Below, one piece after another: positions 51,998 to 60,570 of a DNA stretch of 64,000 nucleotides. The notes beneath the pieces are model-generated. The model made no database searches, was not told where the DNA came from, and was given only the letters and a program-made list of their open reading frames with translations. The translations under genes were made by a program, and so were the position numbers. The stretch's first letter is position 1; the number at the start of each line of letters is the position of its first letter. Location: NCBI GenBank assembly GCA_905147135.1, contig LR990053.1, positions 17,558,501 to 17,622,500 of the forward strand, written 5' to 3'. This DNA comes from Blastobasis lacticolella. Lineage: Eukaryota; Arthropoda; Insecta; Lepidoptera; Blastobasidae.

Positions 51998-52409
51998 AAT
52001 GAGGAGTTTTCCAGAGTTTGTCAGTTGGTTTCAAAAAGCATCAATAGATGGCGCTCCTACAATTTTGGTAATCTTTTAATCTGTATGTTGGTGGCAGTGA
52101 TTTAATGCAGCTAACTAATACTAAACTTAAAAATAAAATGTTCATTAATATAAACATAACTGTTAAAGGTTGAACGAACTGTATAAAGAAATATTTATAT
52201 AAATTGGCACTATGTTCCATTATTATTACAACCCCTAAAATGGATTAAAACTTTTGATAAATACAATATTATCCAACACAACGCACCCAGTGTTTATATC
52301 CTCTTTGCTAAGAACCTATTTCAAGCTATTATCAATTACCAAAATTGTCGGGGCGCCATCTAGTGAGTGGTTAAGAATGCTTTAGATACCTATTGGAAAA
52401 CTCCTCATT
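51998..52409 (+). mobile_element. ~410-bp MITE family, copy 5
   Basis: Begins AATGAGGAGTTTTCCAGAG and ends TATTGGAAAACTCCTCATT. The interior is close to copy 4 at 18265-18679. No obvious target duplication. Confidence 0.9.
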
Positions 52410-52429
52410 ATTATTAGAGGTAAACGAGC

Positions 52430-52565
52430 TTTGAACACGGCTCATTCACCACCAAAGATGCCGAAGACCGAGCGAAGTAGATAAAGAGAAGCAGGAAGAC
52501 GGTCTCTGGATCCTCTCGCATGAGTATAACCAGGAGTGACGCCAAGATGATAATGATGCCATGAA
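52430..52565 (+). pseudogene. RTE-like LINE C-terminal relic
   Basis: ACCAAAGATGCCGAAGACCG encodes TTKDAEDRAK, followed by KRSRK, and the fragment ends GATGATAATGATGCC. It is a short version of the C terminus found in repeat A (20690, 38740), here without the rest of repeat A. Confidence 0.6.
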
Positions 52566-53100
52566 ATGGCCAAGCCGTAATTTTTTTCCTCGATGAATGA
52601 TAGCTACATTGAGCTGGCAGAGTTAGGCCGTGTAGCGTAAGAGACTTGGCCCTTCATAAGACCTGATAACTTTATTACAGGGAAAGGTTTGTAGACTGCG
52701 TGACTTTATCAACCAGCTTTACATGATAAGTTTTGGTGTGATTTAATTTCTTTTTGTAGGATGCCATTATTCGTTTATTTTATTCGGATTCGCTTACTTC
52801 ATTCATAGCCTATGTAATTTATGTTCAGTTGGCTGCAGAGTGAATGGGCATTCTCTAACATACATTAATAATAGCAGTGAGGATTTCAGTCACTCTGCAG
52901 GCGACTGTACATACTAATCTTCTCGTTAATTTCCTTCGTGACCCTGCTACCAGCGGAACATAAACATAGACATGATTAATTTGACATCACAAAAATCCAT
53001 AAGCGTTTCTCATGTTATGAAAATTTTAGAACACTTCAATACTAAACACAAATAAAGTAGGTACAAACACACGAACACAACAAATCATGGACCAATGCGA
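52566..53100. other. No gene seen
   Basis: AT-rich sequence; a scrap at 52920-52970 (TTTCCTTCGTGACCCTGCTA) resembles the repeat at 16480-16765. Confidence 0.35.
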
Positions 53101-53228
53101 TGCCAAAAAAAAGACCCCAGCTCAGCATTAGCTACCACAAATGCTGCAGCGCTGATTTTCAGTGGGATCTTGACGGTAAGGAGACCTGCATGAAGTACAC
53201 AGCATAAATAAAATAAATAAATAAATGA
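53100..53228 (+). repeat. LINE 3' UTR with AATAAATA tail
   Basis: GCTACCACAAATGCTGCAGC, GATTTTCAGTGGGATCTTGA and ACCTGCATGAAG precede an AAATAAATAAATAAATG tail, a typical insect LINE 3' terminus. Confidence 0.55.
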
Positions 53229-53399
53229 AATATATACGTAATTAAATTAAAGTATATGTGTAAAAAAGGACAAAGTTAATGTGTTTTAGCGAAATATAAT
53301 AAATTAATTAAATACTACGTTGGCGGAGGCATCTACTATAAAGAACGAAGATACATACTTTGATAAATAAATAATTCATATATTTTTATATAAATGATA

Positions 53400-54005
53400 A
53401 ATTCATATATAATTGCCAAGATGTTGCCAAGTAACATGGAATGGCGCGACTACCAAGCGGAATACTTTTCTGATAAACTAGAAGCATTTTCTTAAGAATT
53501 GCTAGTTTTGCATAAACGCAACGGCGGTGGTAAGTAAAGCTGCAGAATGGTGGCGCGGGACGCTCAGAACCTCCCCGACAGCGCGCAGTCCTCTCGAACC
53601 TCCTCCCTTCAGCCATCTAAGTTTTTCAAAAATATATTCTGGCTTTCCAGTATTAATTACACCAAACAATAGTGTAGCCAAATGTAATTACCTACGCAAT
53701 GTCATTTTCAACACATTCGCATCATTGAGAAAAGGGGTGACATGGCCTCTAGGAGGAATCGAAAAGCAATAATGGGCACAAGCGTTTTGTACCCTTTGTA
53801 CAGCTTTATCCGTTCGTGCCAAGTGTCTAGGTCCATAGACAACGTCTCCGTATTCCAACTTAGACAGCACTAGAGAGTCGCATATCCTGACACGCAAGTC
53901 AACTGATAAAAAATCCCGTATGCGATATAGTACTTTCAATCGATAAAAACAGTTGTGAATTGTATCAAGAACATGCTCCTCAAAGCGCAAATCTTCATCT
54001 AATTT
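53400..54005 (-). pseudogene. LINE reverse transcriptase C-terminal relic
   Basis: The - strand reads NLGLKLDEDLRFEEHVLDTI, FYRLKVLYRIRDFLSVDLRV, CDSLVLSKLEYGDVVYGPRH and KAVQRVQNACAHYCF. After a frameshift near 53690 it continues LHLATLLFGVINTGKPEYIF and VPRHHSAAF. This is the region after the catalytic core in LINE proteins. There is no polymerase motif; several stops follow in the last 200 bp. It is fused in frame to an ORF1-like segment upstream. Confidence 0.8.
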
Positions 54006-54430
54006 AAGACCTAGGTTGCGGGTTTCCTTATCCTCCACAGAACTAACTCGGGTCTCCACGCTCTGGTTCCTGTCAATAAGTGAGATGATCCGTGACCCGA
54101 AGGAGCAGAGTTCTAGGCGCATCGCTGCCATTTCGCTCTGGAAGAGACGCAACTCCCCTATTAAATCAGAGGGTTCCTGTTGGTCCCCTAGATCGGCAAT
54201 ACCAGACCTATTTTATTCTGCTACTAAGAACTAACTTCCCGATCAGGAGAACTATCTTTTCCTTTGTCAAGAGATGGACTACCATGAACAAGGCTACCGG
54301 CATTCACTTCTGTACCACCGCTTCTGGATTCCCCTTTATTATGAAGAACAGGACTACCATCCTCCAATGCTAATTGGCCTTTATCAGGCGTTACTGTGTC
54401 TTCCGAACGTGGCAACTTGGCCTTGCAGGG
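54006..54430 (-). pseudogene. ORF1-like (gag) segment fused to the RT relic
   Basis: The - strand frame from about 54152 reads LFQSEMAAMRLELCSFGSRI, then SLIDRNQSVETRVSSVEDKE: a short coiled-coil region like those of lepidopteran LINE ORF1 proteins. Further upstream (54224-54415) lies a hydrophilic stretch with SEDTVTPDKGQLALED and SPSLDKGKDSSPD. The join to the reverse transcriptase C terminus at about 54006 is in frame (DKETR|NLGLKLDED), so roughly the whole endonuclease and polymerase region is missing. Confidence 0.6.
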
Positions 54431-54484
54431 CGCGCTTATCCAATTTGGATAAGAAGAATAGATTAATACGAGAAATAAAGATAA

Positions 54485-56262
54485 GCTTGTTTTTTTTTTT
54501 TATGTTATCCGGCAGACAAACAGGCATGCGGGCCACCTGATGGAAAGTGGTCACCGCCGCCTATGGACATCACACCAGAGGAGTCACCAATGCGTTGCCC
54601 GCCTCTGAAGAGATCTCTAATATACCTCTTGAACAATCCCATGTCATAGTCCAAAGGAAACACTGTGGCTGGGAGCTCATTCCACATCCGAATCGTACGA
54701 GCGAGAAACGTTCTTTCAAACCTTCGCGTGGTGACCAACAGAGGGTCTACGTAGTGGGGATGAGTACCCAGCCCACGGCGGGTGGTGCGATGGCGGAATT
54801 GTGCTGTTGGCACCAGATCGAAAAGTTCCTCGGAACACTCCCCATTGTACAGCCGGTAGAACACACACAGGGAGCCAAATTCCCTTCGGTTAGCCAGTGG
54901 TTCTAATTTGCTTGTTTGTATGGGATCGTCGACAATTCGAACGGCACGTCTCTGTATGGAGTCCAGAGGATTAAGCAGGTCGGCAGTTTCGCCGGCCCAA
55001 AGATGGGAACAATACTCCATATGAGGCCGCACCTGCGCCTTGTACAGCAGCAGGCGCTGCCCTGGGGTGAAGTATCGCTTGGACCGGTTAAGTACTCCAA
55101 GCTTTTTCGAAGCCAGTTTGGCTTTACCTTCTAGGTGACTCCGGAATCGCACGCAATCCGATATGTCGACACCAAGGATCCCGATACTATTTGAGATGGA
55201 AAGGGGTGTTCCTTGGAACTGCGGCACCATGACAAAAGGATCTTTTTTGGCAGAAAATGCGCAGACCTGTGTCTTTGAGGGGTTGAATTCCACCAGGTTC
55301 AGTCTGCCCCAGTGAGCAACTTGCTCCAAGGAGTGTTCAATCTCTGACACAAGTCTTATTCGGCTTTCCGACACCACGGAACGAGGGGTATTCGCACGTC
55401 CAGTATAACGAGCATCTCCAGTACTGTCATCTGCATAGCAGTGAATACTGGGAATATTCAGCATATCATTGATATGCAGAAGAAACAGCGTGGGAGATAG
55501 CACTGAACCTTGGGGTACTCCAGCATTAATGGTCTTGGTATCGGAGCAGCATCCGTCGACAACGACTTGGATGCTCCGTCCAGACAGAAAGCTGGATACC
55601 CAATTGCAGAGCCCCTCGGGGATACCGTACTTCGGGAGTTTTGTTAGCAGTGCCCTGTGCCAGACCCGATCAAATGCCTTGGCTATATCAAGACTGACAG
55701 CCAGAGCCTCCCCCTTGCTCTCGACGGCCTCAGCCCACCGGTGTGTTAGGTACACGAGAAGGTCACCAGCTGAGCGACCATGGCGAAAGCCATATTGACG
55801 GTCACTGATCAGCTGGTGGTCCTCTAGGTATCCGAGGAGCTGGATATTGATAACCCGCTCCATCACCTTAGAGAGCAAGGAGGTTACCGCTATAGGCCTG
55901 TAATTTGATGGGTCTGAATTATCACCCTTCTTGGGTATCGGATGCACAAGGGCTAGCTTCCACGAAGACGGCACCATTCCAGAGGTATAGGAAAGCTTGA
56001 ATAGGCGCATTAACACGGGAGACAACTTGGGAGCACACTTTTTGAGAACAATAGCCGGAATGCCATCAGGTCCACTGGACTTCCGGATGTCTAGGGAGAG
56101 AAGCACACGTCTTATGATTTTTTGGGTGAAACGAACCTCGGGCATGATGCCCTCACACCGTGAGATGGTAGGCGGTGCAGCTCCCCCATCATCCAGAGTT
56201 GAGTTATGAGCAAAGATGAGTTGTTGCTGGTGCTTGTCGTCTAGCCAAAGTCCACAAATCAT
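54485..56262 (-). mobile_element. Jockey-like LINE, 5'-truncated
   Basis: A non-LTR element on the - strand: the T-run at 54491-54502 is its poly(A) tail and 56262 its truncated 5' edge. The tail block (GGCATGCGGGCCACCTGATG) is shared with at least six other fragments in the window. The 5' edge abuts a + strand C-terminal piece of a different LINE. Confidence 0.85.
54505..56262 (-). CDS. Jockey-like LINE reverse transcriptase (585 codons, N-truncated)
   Basis: Uninterrupted from the truncated edge to a stop at 54505. Visible: SGPDGIPAIVLKKCAPKLSP (64-83), NYRPIAVTSLLSKVMERVIN (120-139), QYGFRHGRSAGDLLVYLT (156-173), motif A SLDIAKAFDRVWH (190-202), motif B AGVPQGSVLSPTLFLLHIN (247-265), motif C YADD (276-279), then thumb and C-terminal blocks (FNPSKTQVCAF, YKAQVRPHMEYCSHLWAG, ARTIRMWNELP). 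All catalytic residues are intact. The endonuclease is absent, so the copy cannot retrotranspose alone. The last ~25 residues (GGGDHFPSGGPHACLSAG) are read from the 3' tail. The first Met is only the first in the surviving part. Close to, but clearly distinct from, the LINE at 60571. Confidence 0.9.
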   Translation of the reverse strand: MICGLWLDDKHQQQLIFAHNSTLDDGGAAPPTISRCEGIMPEVRFTQKIIRRVLLSLDIRKSSGPDGIPAIVLKKCAPKLSPVLMRLFKLSYTSGMVPSSWKLALVHPIPKKGDNSDPSNYRPIAVTSLLSKVMERVINIQLLGYLEDHQLISDRQYGFRHGRSAGDLLVYLTHRWAEAVESKGEALAVSLDIAKAFDRVWHRALLTKLPKYGIPEGLCNWVSSFLSGRSIQVVVDGCCSDTKTINAGVPQGSVLSPTLFLLHINDMLNIPSIHCYADDSTGDARYTGRANTPRSVVSESRIRLVSEIEHSLEQVAHWGRLNLVEFNPSKTQVCAFSAKKDPFVMVPQFQGTPLSISNSIGILGVDISDCVRFRSHLEGKAKLASKKLGVLNRSKRYFTPGQRLLLYKAQVRPHMEYCSHLWAGETADLLNPLDSIQRRAVRIVDDPIQTSKLEPLANRREFGSLCVFYRLYNGECSEELFDLVPTAQFRHRTTRRGLGTHPHYVDPLLVTTRRFERTFLARTIRMWNELPATVFPLDYDMGLFKRYIRDLFRGGQRIGDSSGVMSIGGGDHFPSGGPHACLSAG

Positions 56263-56263
56263 T

Positions 56264-56417
56264 TATGGGTCAATGTGTACGCTTTTATAATAAGGTTCCA
56301 ACAGATATTCAGAATTTACCATTGAATAAATTTAAAGTCGCTATAAAAAACAAATTATGTCAAAAAAGTTATTATAGTATATCTGAATATGTAAATGACA
56401 AAAGTCCATGGGACTGA
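56264..56417 (+). pseudogene. LINE C-terminal fragment
   Basis: The + strand reads MGQCVRFYNKVPTDIQNLPL, then NKFKVAIKNKLCQKSYYSIS and YVNDKSPWD to a TGA at 56415. The Y-N-K-x-P-x-x-I ... F-K-x-x-x-K ... YYS pattern is the extreme C terminus of many insect LINE proteins. It starts exactly at the 5' edge of the Jockey-like LINE on the opposite strand. Confidence 0.7.
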
Positions 56418-56614
56418 ACTGCTGTTCTATACAGGTATTTACTTTTAAGATAGTATATAGGACAAATAATGTATTAGTACATAAGACATGTTTAAAAAAA
56501 AAAGAATTAACGTAGGCTCTGTGGGTTTCTTGCCGTTTCTTTCCCCCACGGAGAACCACCTTGGAAGCGGCGTTAATTTTTCTTCCTCTCCCACACATGG
56601 TGTCTCCTGTCTGC

Positions 56615-56850
56615 GCTGGGGTAGGGGTAGGGTAGTAGTTAGAGTAGGGGTAGGGTAGGGTAGGGTAGGAGTAATATAGCGGTAAGGTAGTATAGGGTTG
56701 GGTAGGGGTAAGATAGTGGTAGGGTCGGGGTAAGATAGTGGTAGGGTAGGGGTAAGGTAGTGGTAGGGTAGGGTTAAGGCAATGGTAGGATAGGGTAGGG
56801 GTAAGGTAGCGATAGGGAAGGGATAGGATAGAGTAGGGTGGTAGCGACTA
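56615..56850. repeat. GTAGGGGTAGG-type minisatellite
   Basis: Irregular 12- to 18-bp units built from GGTAGGG/GGTAAGGTAGTGGTA. On the - strand it keeps a long proline/leucine/tyrosine-rich frame open (56445-56936), which is an artefact. It is not the insect telomere repeat TTAGG. A degenerate relative may lie at 26000-26110. Confidence 0.75.
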
Positions 56851-56923
56851 CCTACCACATACAGCATGTGTGATGCACGCTCCCTTAAAAGTCTGTCTGG
56901 CGGTGGCGTGGGGGCCGGGTCGC

Positions 56924-57161
56924 TCTTTTCCCTCAAATATGGTTGAATTGGACGATGGCTGGGCCCTGCGTTATACTCGTGAACGGGTGCTGCCTTGGTG
57001 GACTGGCTTTCTCTTGCTGTAGTTTTAGGTGGTTTTTCTTAATTATACTAGACATACCTATATAATATAATATAGCGTTCCGGCTCTGCCTGGCATTGTC
57101 GAGCACGGTTCGGTCGTGGTTGGCGAGGGATACGTTATCTACGGCCATAGGGCGGTCAGCG
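56924..57161 (-). repeat. 238-bp perfect inverted repeat, left arm
   Basis: Identical in reverse complement to 57610-57847 over all 238 bases read. The inner ends then differ by an 8-bp unit (AGTCAGCG) present once more in the right arm. Each arm encodes the same 71-codon frame (MAVDNVSLANHDRTVLDNAR ...), with a donor-like ATAG|GTATGT inside it. Confidence 0.95.
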
Positions 57162-57609
57162 TGTCACTGTGTGTTTCCTTCCTACTTTCCTACACCCCTC
57201 CTTTTTGACGATTGAAAGAGATATTTAATGTCCTAAACAATAAAGAAATTTTGAATTTTGAATTTTTTGGAGGAATCTTAGAAGTTTTCCCTATTTATGA
57301 GCAAGTGCGGTCGTAACAGTTCCCAAATTTTTTGCAATTTGCACTATCTGATGGTGAAGTAAATTTGCCCATCTTGCAAGAGAGAGAAAAAAAAATTCTC
57401 GGCTTCAAACTCGGGGCGTCGCGCACACAAGTCCACTGTTTCACCAATACACCACTTGTCCAGATCTCGCCGGCGCGAAATTTGCGTATATAAGCGGCCA
57501 CCAAGCGCGGAATGTAATAGCGCGAGTAAAATATTCTGTTACACATCTTCAAATAGACAATAATGTTCGTAACATATCGATGGATTCGAATCCAATTGAC
57601 ACGCTGACT
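57162..57609. other. 448-bp spacer between the identical arms
   Basis: Contains a CCTAAACAATAAAGAAATTTTGAATTTT-like AT-rich end of an element around 57230-57270, and the tRNA-like segment at 57396-57474. Confidence 0.5.
57396..57474 (-). repeat. tRNA-like, Pol III-type segment
   Basis: On the - strand: GACAAGTGGTGTATTGGTGA (A-box-like), then CCGAGTTTGAAGCCGAG (degenerate B box), followed at once by a run of eight to nine T residues, the Pol III terminator. The acceptor stem is not convincing, so it is more likely a tRNA-derived SINE head than a tRNA gene. Confidence 0.35.
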
Positions 57610-57847
57610 CGCTGACCGCCCTATGGCCGTAGATAACGTATCCCTCGCCAACCACGACCGAACCGTGCTCGACAATGCCAGGCAGAGCCGGAACGCTATA
57701 TTATATTATATAGGTATGTCTAGTATAATTAAGAAAAACCACCTAAAACTACAGCAAGAGAAAGCCAGTCCACCAAGGCAGCACCCGTTCACGAGTATAA
57801 CGCAGGGCCCAGCCATCGTCCAATTCAACCATATTTGAGGGAAAAGA
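57610..57847 (+). repeat. 238-bp perfect inverted repeat, right arm
   Basis: Mate of 56924-57161. Beyond the arm, the + strand continues in another frame reading GKDRKQLPPIIRKLGLSPDA, then APTIKLTGSFLLSNINF to a TGA near 57975. This may be coding sequence of an unrecognised gene; it has no counterpart beside the left arm, so the right arm could be the original locus. Confidence 0.95.
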
Positions 57848-58044
57848 CCGTAAACAGTTACCACCAATAATTAGAAAGTTAGGCTTGTCACCAGATGCAG
57901 CACCAACTATTAAACTCACTGGTAGTTTTTTACTGTCAAATATTAACTTTAACCACTATTTTATAAATATCAAATGAAGAGTATAAACAAATTGGTCAGC
58001 TGTGTAAAACACACAAGTATCCTCTCCCCAGAACCTAGCTAGGC

Positions 58045-58200
58045 TAGCATTTGCCTATTGTTGCCAGAGCAATGTGTCCCGGGGTTTAAGAGGTCGACGC
58101 ATGGTGACACCCCTGGTGTAACTAATGTCCATAGGCCGCGGAGTTTCCATCAGGTGACCTGCTTGGCTGTTTATCTACCGAACGGCATAAAAACCCCTTA
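58045..58200 (+). repeat. SINE/LINE tail repeat (Jockey-like tail)
   Basis: GCATTTGCCTATTGTTGCCA, AGAGCAATGTG, then CTAATGTCCATAGGC and CCATCAGGTGACCTGCTTGG ending in CCGAACGGCATAAAA: a mutated version of the repeat at 43975-44140, same orientation. Confidence 0.6.
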
Positions 58201-58679
58201 ATCTTCGATATCACTTGAAAGCAAAAATTATATTAATATTTAATCGTTGCGATTGACTGATGTTGCAATGTTCGCGTGCCTAATATCTTAACGACTACAA
58301 TTTAATTTCACATATTGTTAGATAAGATTTTGATTAACACGTAGATCGGATTCCTGCCGGAAAGACTAAAAATTACGTAATCATATTACGAAACAGAAAG
58401 GAAGTAATGGCGTTAAGCCGGATCCACGCGGCACCAACTTATGCGTGCACAGCGCGTTTAGGCGTTTAGGCGCGGCTTTAGGCGCTGCACTCGCTGCAAC
58501 GAGTTCTTGAGTGGAGACTGCAGCTCGGCAACCGAAGTCTACGACACCCTCCGGCCGTGGAGTGACGATTTACGAAGGGCTGCAAGCAGTCACTGGATGC
58601 AGTAAGCCGTGGACAGTATGCATTGAGTGGACTTGTAGTGTAGGCTGAAGATGGAATGAAATGGAAGTGACGATAAACA

Positions 58680-58970
58680 GGGACTGTGTGGCTCAGGAAC
58701 ACGTTGGCATTTGTTTCGGCGAAGAGCTCAACTATCACCTTGAAAGGGAAATTCGAAAGACAATTCGTGCTACGCCTTGGAGAGTCTGTCAGAAACGTTG
58801 CATCTGTCATGGTGCTAGGCGTTATGCTGGACGAGACAAAGTCGTTCACGGCATGCCGTGACGAAGAGAGCGCCAAGATGGTCGCTTGTAGCGATAAGGC
58901 CGCCTTTGCCCACAATGTTTAAATAGACCTGTTAAATGTTCTTTCCTGTAATTTTTTGTGCAATAAAGAG
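58680..58970 (+). pseudogene. R1/TRAS-like LINE reverse transcriptase 3' relic
   Basis: The frame reads FVSAKSSTITLKGKFERQFV, LRLGESVRNVASVMVLGVML, then DETKSFTACRDEESAK to a TAA at 58918. R1/TRAS-group proteins carry a similar S-A-x-K-T-x-x-x-L-L-K-G ... K-Y-L-G-V block just after the catalytic core, so this is a likely short fragment. An AATAAA lies at 58963-58968. The long - strand frame over it (58478-58915) is a shadow. Confidence 0.45.
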
Positions 58971-59094
58971 TTTGACGGCGCATCGAGTTATTGGTCGTGA
59001 TAAGATGTCTATCGGTTAGATACTCTTTAGCTGGTCCTTGTTTGTTTGTTTGTCTGTGGTTAGTTAACAATGGCAGCGCGCGCACGCATTATTG

Positions 59095-60570
59095 TGCGCT
59101 GTGATGTTCTTGTTTTGATTAACACCAGAAATCAAGCACCCACGAGGAATTGCTATATAAGTCACGAATACCAATACCATAGCCTTTAAACTAACGTCGT
59201 TGTAAGTTTGTGTCGTGGTGGACCGCGGGCCCTCATGCACCGCGCTGGAAAAGTCGGCCCTGATGTTAAAATGGTGATGATAGATCCAATTATAATGATG
59301 TCGGCTATCTAGACTCTAGGGCGCCGATATCAGAAGTGGGATCCAACACGACGCCCACTTTAGGAGATGAAATCTGAATATGATAATCACACCAAGGTGA
59401 GGTCGTTCCTATGGAAGGTGAGTCTTACCAGCAGACAACTGGTTACCACTGGACGTCTCATTCCTCCCTTATTTGATGTATACGAGTCCCGCTACAATAA
59501 AACAGAGATCAAATCATGTTGTTGTCAAATGGCTCATGCCTACAAGGAAGAGAAATGTATGTGAGGTTCCCCTCATTGTGATCACATCGTGTAAGAGATC
59601 AACAAAACAAAGTACAAGGTTAGTAATTGTGGTAACTATGGTATTCAGGTCCGGTGTCAAATACTATTTTATTATATTGTCCCGTATCAACAGTTTTATT
59701 GGTCCCATTTTTATAAATCCTGCTGTACAGGTACAGAGCCTACCATAATTAATTGTGCTCCTTTTGAATGTGCTCCCAAACCATTCAATATACCCAGTCA
59801 TGGTACCTATATTGATTTGATTATTTCAGTATATATCCAAGAGAATTTTATACATTAAATTTAATTTCATAATAGCAGAATGCTGTAATAAGTTGAAGAT
59901 TAAGATGTAATAACCTACCTATTGATTGTTGGGATAGGCCCTGTTAGAGCCGAATAGTATAATTATGTTTCTAAGAGGCTACGCCAATAGATTTGGGTTG
60001 GATTCCCATCGTTCCCGGGTTGGATTCCCATGTTGGAACGGTTTGAGGAGACTGATTTGAAATTTTATTGTACGGGTTGTTATTTGTGTTTTATTCAATT
60101 CTTTATTTGGAATATGTGTGGTGTATGTATTCAGATACTATAATGTAATACTGATTTACATAGTTAGTCATGATTACATTTAACTTCATGTTTCAAGTTT
60201 TCTTGTCATTAAGTAACCTTTAGAATAAATAATCAATTCTAATTCTTAGATTGCCATGGAGCTTATTTCTATTCCAAACAAAACTTTCTGGGAGTGTCAA
60301 TACCATGGCACCCATAGCTAATTGTGCAGAGCTTAATACAAACAATTGATATTGTAGCAGCAAGTAAATTATTTACAAAAAATTGTAATGAAGAAGTTTC
60401 AAATTGAATTTAATTGCAGGTGCATACCTACCTATATTGAATTTAAGTACTGATTTGAACCATTTGGGATGTACTTGCCTACTTACACTCTTTAATATTA
60501 TGTTGCTGGTATTATCATAAATCCATAATAATGTTGTGACCGCTGTGTCAGTTAAATTGGGGATCAATGC
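59095..60570. other. No supported gene; possible LTR-leader scrap at 59300-59350
   Basis: A TATA-like CTATATAAG (59151) and, downstream, GGCGCCGATATCAGAAGTGG (59319) recall an LTR retrotransposon promoter and primer-binding/leader region, but no gag-pol or second LTR follows. At 59993-60032 the 15-mer GGGTTGGATTCCCAT occurs twice, possibly a degenerate Pol III B box of another SINE. Frames in this stretch are short. Confidence 0.3.

Noticed and set aside
56640..56850. Telomere-like GGGTAGGG arrays
   Set aside because: The unit is irregular and not the insect TTAGG repeat; best described as a local minisatellite.
56445..56936. 163-codon proline/leucine/tyrosine-rich frame
   Set aside because: Created by a minisatellite whose units avoid stops on that strand; no start or domain support.
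58478..58915. 145-codon - strand frame
   Set aside because: The opposite strand shows LINE protein likeness and ends in a stop plus AATAAA; this frame is its shadow.
59095..59350. LTR retrotransposon remnant
   Set aside because: Only a TATA-like site and a primer-binding/leader-like string (GATATCAGAAGTGGGATCC at about 59324-59342) were seen; no second LTR, gag or pol in the window.
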